A stretch of 64,000 nucleotides of DNA from Proteiniphilum sp. UBA5283 (lineage in GTDB: Bacteria > Bacteroidota > Bacteroidia > Bacteroidales > Dysgonomonadaceae). Below, piece after piece: positions 60,556-64,000 of this stretch. The stretch covers positions 1-64,000 of the forward strand of contig DHSP01000029.1 of the NCBI GenBank assembly GCA_002408485.1, written 5' to 3'. The first letter of the stretch is position 1. The number at the start of each line of letters is the position of its first letter. The notes under the pieces are model-generated. The model was not told the DNA's origin. It made no database searches and worked only from the letters and a program-made list of their open reading frames with translations. Made by a program: the position numbers and the translations under genes.

Positions 60556-60718
60556 ATAGAATTATTTTATTTTCCGGTAAAATCGGAAAGAGATTATTCA
60601 AAACCCTAAGCCAGGAGGGTAATCACACCTATTGCCCGATCGCAAATTGTACTCTATCCTTATGCGACAAAAAAGGATCCGGCAGATCGGTAAAGTTATT
60701 TTATGGAAATAGAGAAAA

Positions 60719-60743
60719 AGTTTGTTTCTTTGTGTAACAAACT
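60719..60743. promoter_or_regulatory. Inverted repeat upstream of the first LacI-family gene
   Basis: AGTTTGTT (60719-60726) and AACAAACT (60736-60743) form a perfect 8-bp inverted repeat with a 9-bp spacer, about 57 bp before the ATG at 60800. It could be an operator for autoregulation or part of the promoter; no TAnnTTTG element was found beside it. Confidence 0.4.
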
Positions 60744-60799
60744 ACATTAAAGATCGCTCATCTGTGAGGTGTTGAACTTGTATCATTAAATTTACCGGA

Positions 60800-61861
60800 A
60801 TGCAACGAAAAGCTCGAATCAAGGATATTGCAGAAATGGCAGGAGTCTCGCCCGGAACAGTAGACCGGATACTTCATAACAGAGGAAATGTATCGGAGTC
60901 GGCCCGGAAAGCTGTCGAGGATGTTTTAAAAAAAGTAAACTACAAGCCGAATATTCATATTACCGGATTATCGCTAAAGCGCAGATACAAGGTCGTTATT
61001 ACCACGCCCAATGTTACTGAGGGTGAATACTGGGAGAGCATTCATTCCGGAATACAGCATGCACTGGACGAATATGAGAATATTCGCATCAAACGCATAA
61101 TATATACTTATAACGAATTTGATGTCTATTCCTGTCGGGAAGTGTACGACCGGATTCTGGAAGTTGATGCGGATGGAGTAATTCTTGGGTTGACTTTCAA
61201 GGAGGAGACTCTACGCCTCACCCGACAGCTCGAAGAGAGAGGAATTCCCTATATATTTGTGGATTCCACCATGGATTCCACTTCTCCACTCGCATTCTTT
61301 ACTTCCGATCACTATATGTGTGGATACCTGATGGCCAGGCTTATTACGTCCATTATCCCCGCAGGCTCGGATATCGGTATGTCGCAGGCACTACGAATTG
61401 GTGATGAAAGCGCCAACACGAGTATTTTGAGGAAAAAAGGCTTTCATGACTATCTGATGGAGAAGAAGATCGACAACAGCGTGCTGAAAATCCCCTATTC
61501 AGCGTTGGAACCGGAGAAAAATGATGCGTGGATGTCGGATTTTTTCCAGCATCAGCACAATGTCGGCGGTGTTGTTTTTTTCAATTCACGTGGCGGGATT
61601 TTAGCTGACTACTTTGCAAGAAACGGAATCAACAATATCCATTTGATTGGGGTGGACCTTACGGTGTCCAATGTGAAAGGCCTCAGGGAGGGATATATAG
61701 ATTTTTTAATCGGACAGGAGCCTGAACATCAGGGTTTCCTGGCGATGAAGACAATGATTGAGTATCTGGTTTACAGAAAACCGGTCCGACAGCAAAACTA
61801 CGTACGACTGGATATTCTCACCCGCGAGACCATTGACTTTTACAGTGAGTTCAACTCCTAA
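60800..61861 (+). CDS. LacI-family transcriptional regulator, copy 1
   Basis: The 353-aa protein has an N-terminal HTH (RIKDIAEMAGVSPGTVDRILHNRG, residues about 6-29, shown here by its ends RIKDIAEMAG and GTVDRILHNRG) and a periplasmic-binding-protein-like sugar-sensing domain (about 65-350). The recognition helix reads GTVDR where most LacI proteins have TVSR. The ligand domain has long conserved blocks shared with the next gene. LacI regulators are cytoplasmic and respond to a sugar or sugar phosphate; HTCS are far more common in Bacteroidetes PULs, so a LacI pair here is notable. It is divergent from GH42 and 68 bp ahead of its paralog. Confidence 0.92.
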   Translation: MQRKARIKDIAEMAGVSPGTVDRILHNRGNVSESARKAVEDVLKKVNYKPNIHITGLSLKRRYKVVITTPNVTEGEYWESIHSGIQHALDEYENIRIKRIIYTYNEFDVYSCREVYDRILEVDADGVILGLTFKEETLRLTRQLEERGIPYIFVDSTMDSTSPLAFFTSDHYMCGYLMARLITSIIPAGSDIGMSQALRIGDESANTSILRKKGFHDYLMEKKIDNSVLKIPYSALEPEKNDAWMSDFFQHQHNVGGVVFFNSRGGILADYFARNGINNIHLIGVDLTVSNVKGLREGYIDFLIGQEPEHQGFLAMKTMIEYLVYRKPVRQQNYVRLDILTRETIDFYSEFNS

Positions 61862-61929
61862 TCCAAGGTGTTGTATTTTCTCCTCACCATCCTGCAGAAG
61901 ATTGTAAAGCCTCACCAAATACATCGGTA

Positions 61930-62997
61930 ATGCACGAAAAAGTCCGCATAAAAGATATTGCAGAAATGGCCGGAGTATCGCCGGGAACTGTCGACCGCGT
62001 CATCCACAACAGGGGCAGAGTCTCTGAGACTGCCCGGATTGCGGTGGAGGAGGTGATGAAGAAAGTAAATTACAGGCCGAATATTCATATTACCGGACTC
62101 TCTTTAAAACGAAGATACAGGGTCGTGATCACCACGCCTAACGTGATGGAGGGGGAGTACTGGGAAAGCATTCATGCGGGTATCCGGCACGCCCTGGAAG
62201 AATATGAGAATATTCGTGTTAAATGTTTGATTTATAATTATAACCAGTACGATATCTATTCCTGCCGGGAGGTATACAACAAAATAGCGAAGATTGATGC
62301 AGATGCCGTGATCATTGGTACTACCTTCAAGGAAGAAACCGTTCGTTTGTCCAAAGAACTCGACAAAAAAGAGATTCCCTATATCCTGGTTGATTCTATG
62401 GTGGAAAACACCTCTCCTCTAGCTTATTTTACGTCCGATCATTATATTTGCGGATACCTGGTAGCCAAACTGATTACTTCCATTATCCCGATAAACTCTG
62501 AGATCGGCATGGTGCAGGCGGTCAGAATAGGCGATGAAAGTGCCAATAGCAGTATATTGCGAAAAAAAGGTTTTCAGGATTATCTCACCGAAGAAAAGAT
62601 CACGAATAAAATTAAGAGGATCTCTGTCACGGCAATGGAACCGGAGAAGTACGATGAGCAGCTGCGTACCTTTTTTAAGGACCATCCCAATATCGGAGGA
62701 GTGGTGGTGCTCAACTCACGGGGCGGGATAGTGGCGGATTTTTTCGCCAGAAAGGGCATCAGGGATAAAAAAATGATCTGTGTCGACCTCACCGTGCCAA
62801 ACGTGAGAGGGCTCAAAGACGGGTATATCGATTTTCTGATTGGGCAGGAGCCCGAGCATCAGGGGTTTCTTGCCATGAAGACGTTGATCGAATACCTGAT
62901 TTACAGGCATCCCGTGAAGGTACAGAATTATATCCAACTCGATATTCTGACAAAAGAAACCATTGTTTACTACAAGCAGTTCAATTTTATTTCCTGA
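61930..62997 (+). CDS. LacI-family transcriptional regulator, copy 2 (tandem paralog)
   Basis: This 355-aa protein is a tandem duplicate of the gene before it; by eye roughly two-thirds of residues are identical, including KKVNY.PNIHITGLSLKRRY, GDESAN.SILRKKGF and GYIDFLIGQEPEHQGFLAMKT in parts. The HTH again reads VSPGTVDR. Differences cluster in the segment about 125-160 and 210-240 (ligand-domain loops), which suggests a different effector or hetero-oligomer formation. The 68-bp gap shows no terminator, so the two are probably co-transcribed. It converges with the partial GH115 at the right edge. Confidence 0.92.
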   Translation: MHEKVRIKDIAEMAGVSPGTVDRVIHNRGRVSETARIAVEEVMKKVNYRPNIHITGLSLKRRYRVVITTPNVMEGEYWESIHAGIRHALEEYENIRVKCLIYNYNQYDIYSCREVYNKIAKIDADAVIIGTTFKEETVRLSKELDKKEIPYILVDSMVENTSPLAYFTSDHYICGYLVAKLITSIIPINSEIGMVQAVRIGDESANSSILRKKGFQDYLTEEKITNKIKRISVTAMEPEKYDEQLRTFFKDHPNIGGVVVLNSRGGIVADFFARKGIRDKKMICVDLTVPNVRGLKDGYIDFLIGQEPEHQGFLAMKTLIEYLIYRHPVKVQNYIQLDILTKETIVYYKQFNFIS

Positions 62998-63038
62998 ACA
63001 GTTTCTTTTGTTTTGATTCCATGCAATTGAGCTATTGT

Positions 63039-64000
63039 TTACATTGCCCGGATGATCAATTCATCCAGAATGACAGCCGCTGTGAGCGCCTGTATGCTTA
63101 TTTTTCTTTCTTTGGATGATGGCGGGAGGGTGATGGAGCGGAGTGCTTGGTTTCGCAGTACATTGTTTTTCCACTCTTCGCTCCGGCCATAGGTTTCGTA
63201 ACTGATGTAGCACGGTTTTTCGCCTTCAATATCCACCTTCACTTCCAGCCTCTCATTGCCGGCAGGATGGGTGGGTACAAACGCCAATGTTACCGTCAGT
63301 GCTTCGGAGGAGCGGGGAAGTGTGGCACTAAAGGCGTCTCCTTCCTGCAGAGCCAACGCTTCGCGACTGTAACCCAGCTCTTTCACCATATAAGCACTGT
63401 TGCTGAACTCCCCATCGGAGGGAGATATTTTCCATTTTTTTTCCGATGGCTCGGGGAGAGGCAACGATATTTGGGTGGTATCGACTGGCATGAATACCGA
63501 AAGCTCCCTCGGCCTGCAATCCATCATATACCTCCATTTGCCATTCAGCATGCTGTTGTATCTCTCTGTCAAATTCAATATCTCATCAAACGCAACGGTG
63601 GAAACTCTCCACGCTGCTTTTCCATGGCGTGCGAGCTGTGCGCCCAGCATTTTGCGGTTCATGGCACAGAAGCTGAGCATGGGATACTCCACCAACTGAA
63701 ACCAGTGAGCGCGACCGGGTTCATCAACCTGGAGAGACAACTGTTGAATCTCCTTTTCCAGCTTTTCACATGACTTTAACCGCTCTGTCACCTCACGGTC
63801 GCTCCACGGCAGATCTTTTACAATGTTGTATATCGGTTCGCTCCGCTCCTCGGTACGGGTATTGCCCAAAAACTCCGGCCGACGCTGATAGCTGAGTGCG
63901 TAGTATTCGTTCCAGAGTGGAACTAACTTACAGGCTGTTGTCTCCCCGAATTCTCTTGTCAACCAGCTTTTCAAGTGGACATTGCTGTCTCGGTTGTGCA
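63039..64000 (-). CDS. GH115 alpha-glucuronidase, C-terminal part (N-terminus beyond window)
   Basis: The reading frame is open to the right edge (the residues before LKSWLTREFGE read HNRDSNVH), so about 320 codons of a longer gene are seen. The sequence matches the C-terminal third of GH115: the helical region (LKSWLTREFGETTACKL, corresponding to MNHTKQWAAQQFG in the central GH115), WFQLVEYPM, LNGKWRYMMD, and the final beta-sandwich. The catalytic barrel is outside. It is thus a second GH115 in the locus, probably with a different preference for glucuronate position or methylation. The start seen in this window is not real. Confidence 0.88.
   Translation of the reverse strand, partial: HNRDSNVHLKSWLTREFGETTACKLVPLWNEYYALSYQRRPEFLGNTRTEERSEPIYNIVKDLPWSDREVTERLKSCEKLEKEIQQLSLQVDEPGRAHWFQLVEYPMLSFCAMNRKMLGAQLARHGKAAWRVSTVAFDEILNLTERYNSMLNGKWRYMMDCRPRELSVFMPVDTTQISLPLPEPSEKKWKISPSDGEFSNSAYMVKELGYSREALALQEGDAFSATLPRSSEALTVTLAFVPTHPAGNERLEVKVDIEGEKPCYISYETYGRSEEWKNNVLRNQALRSITLPPSSKERKISIQALTAAVILDELIIRAM

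Noticed and set aside
60601..60640. AGGAGGG at about 60616 as a further HTCS box
   Set aside because: Only the core resembles the box; flanks do not match and the distance to the GH42 -7 element (60548-60555) is not 41 bp on a clean core.
60800..62997. Possible assembly artefact for the LacI tandem pair
   Set aside because: The copies differ at many positions throughout, including third codon positions, so they are true diverged paralogs rather than a duplicated read block.

Overview
The window looks like a Bacteroidales chromosome: SusC/SusD outer-membrane pairs, a hybrid two-component system (HTCS), many secreted glycoside hydrolases with Bacteroidetes-style lipoprotein signals, -7 promoter elements of the TAnnTTTG type and weak Shine-Dalgarno sequences. 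I cannot name the species; Dysgonomonadaceae or Bacteroidaceae-like lineages are guesses. Nearly all of the 64 kb is one very large polysaccharide utilization locus (PUL) for complex, acetylated and feruloylated glucuronoarabinoxylan. It is cut at both edges: the left-edge GH3 lacks its C-terminus and the right-edge GH115 lacks its N-terminus.

Layout, left to right (minus strand unless noted). 1-20597 is a side-chain and oligosaccharide cluster: GH3, GH95, GH97, GH31, SASA-type esterase, GH43, GH115, GH8, GH43, GH5. 20691-33688 is the conserved Bacteroidetes xylan core, xusA-xusB-xusC-xusD-xusE followed by a GH10 xylanase with inserted binding modules, closed by an intrinsic terminator. 34153-36818 holds a second GH10 and a CE1-like esterase. 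36976-41881 is a further SusD/SusC pair. 42328-49363 is the regulatory island: an XynR-like HTCS (minus) between two plus-strand GH43 genes. 49417-60501 carries a GH9, a CE1-like esterase, a two-domain esterase, a GH3 and a GH42. 60800-62997 (plus) holds two tandem LacI-family regulators, and 63039 onward a second GH115.

How it should work (family knowledge plus inference): surface lipoproteins (XusB, XusD, XusE, the modular GH10, probably GH5) bind and cut xylan; SusC channels import oligosaccharides; periplasmic GH115, GH43, GH95, GH97, GH31, GH42 and esterases strip glucuronate, arabinose, L-galactose or fucose, alpha-linked hexose or xylose, beta-galactose, acetate and ferulate; GH8 and GH3 finish the backbone. 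The HTCS senses an oligosaccharide in the periplasm and activates transcription.

Two sequence patterns were not expected. First, a motif TTTRTCCWCCY lies upstream of the HTCS-flanking genes and of xusA; at three promoters its core ends exactly 41 bp before a TAnnTTTG element, and at one promoter it is repeated at a 21-bp step. This is a candidate HTCS operator. Second, a 57-nt imperfect-palindrome leader element occurs in three equal-length copies plus one longer copy, each ending about 30 nt before a start codon inside the polycistronic units. This is a candidate undescribed structured RNA element. No tRNA, rRNA, CRISPR, insertion sequence or phage gene was seen.
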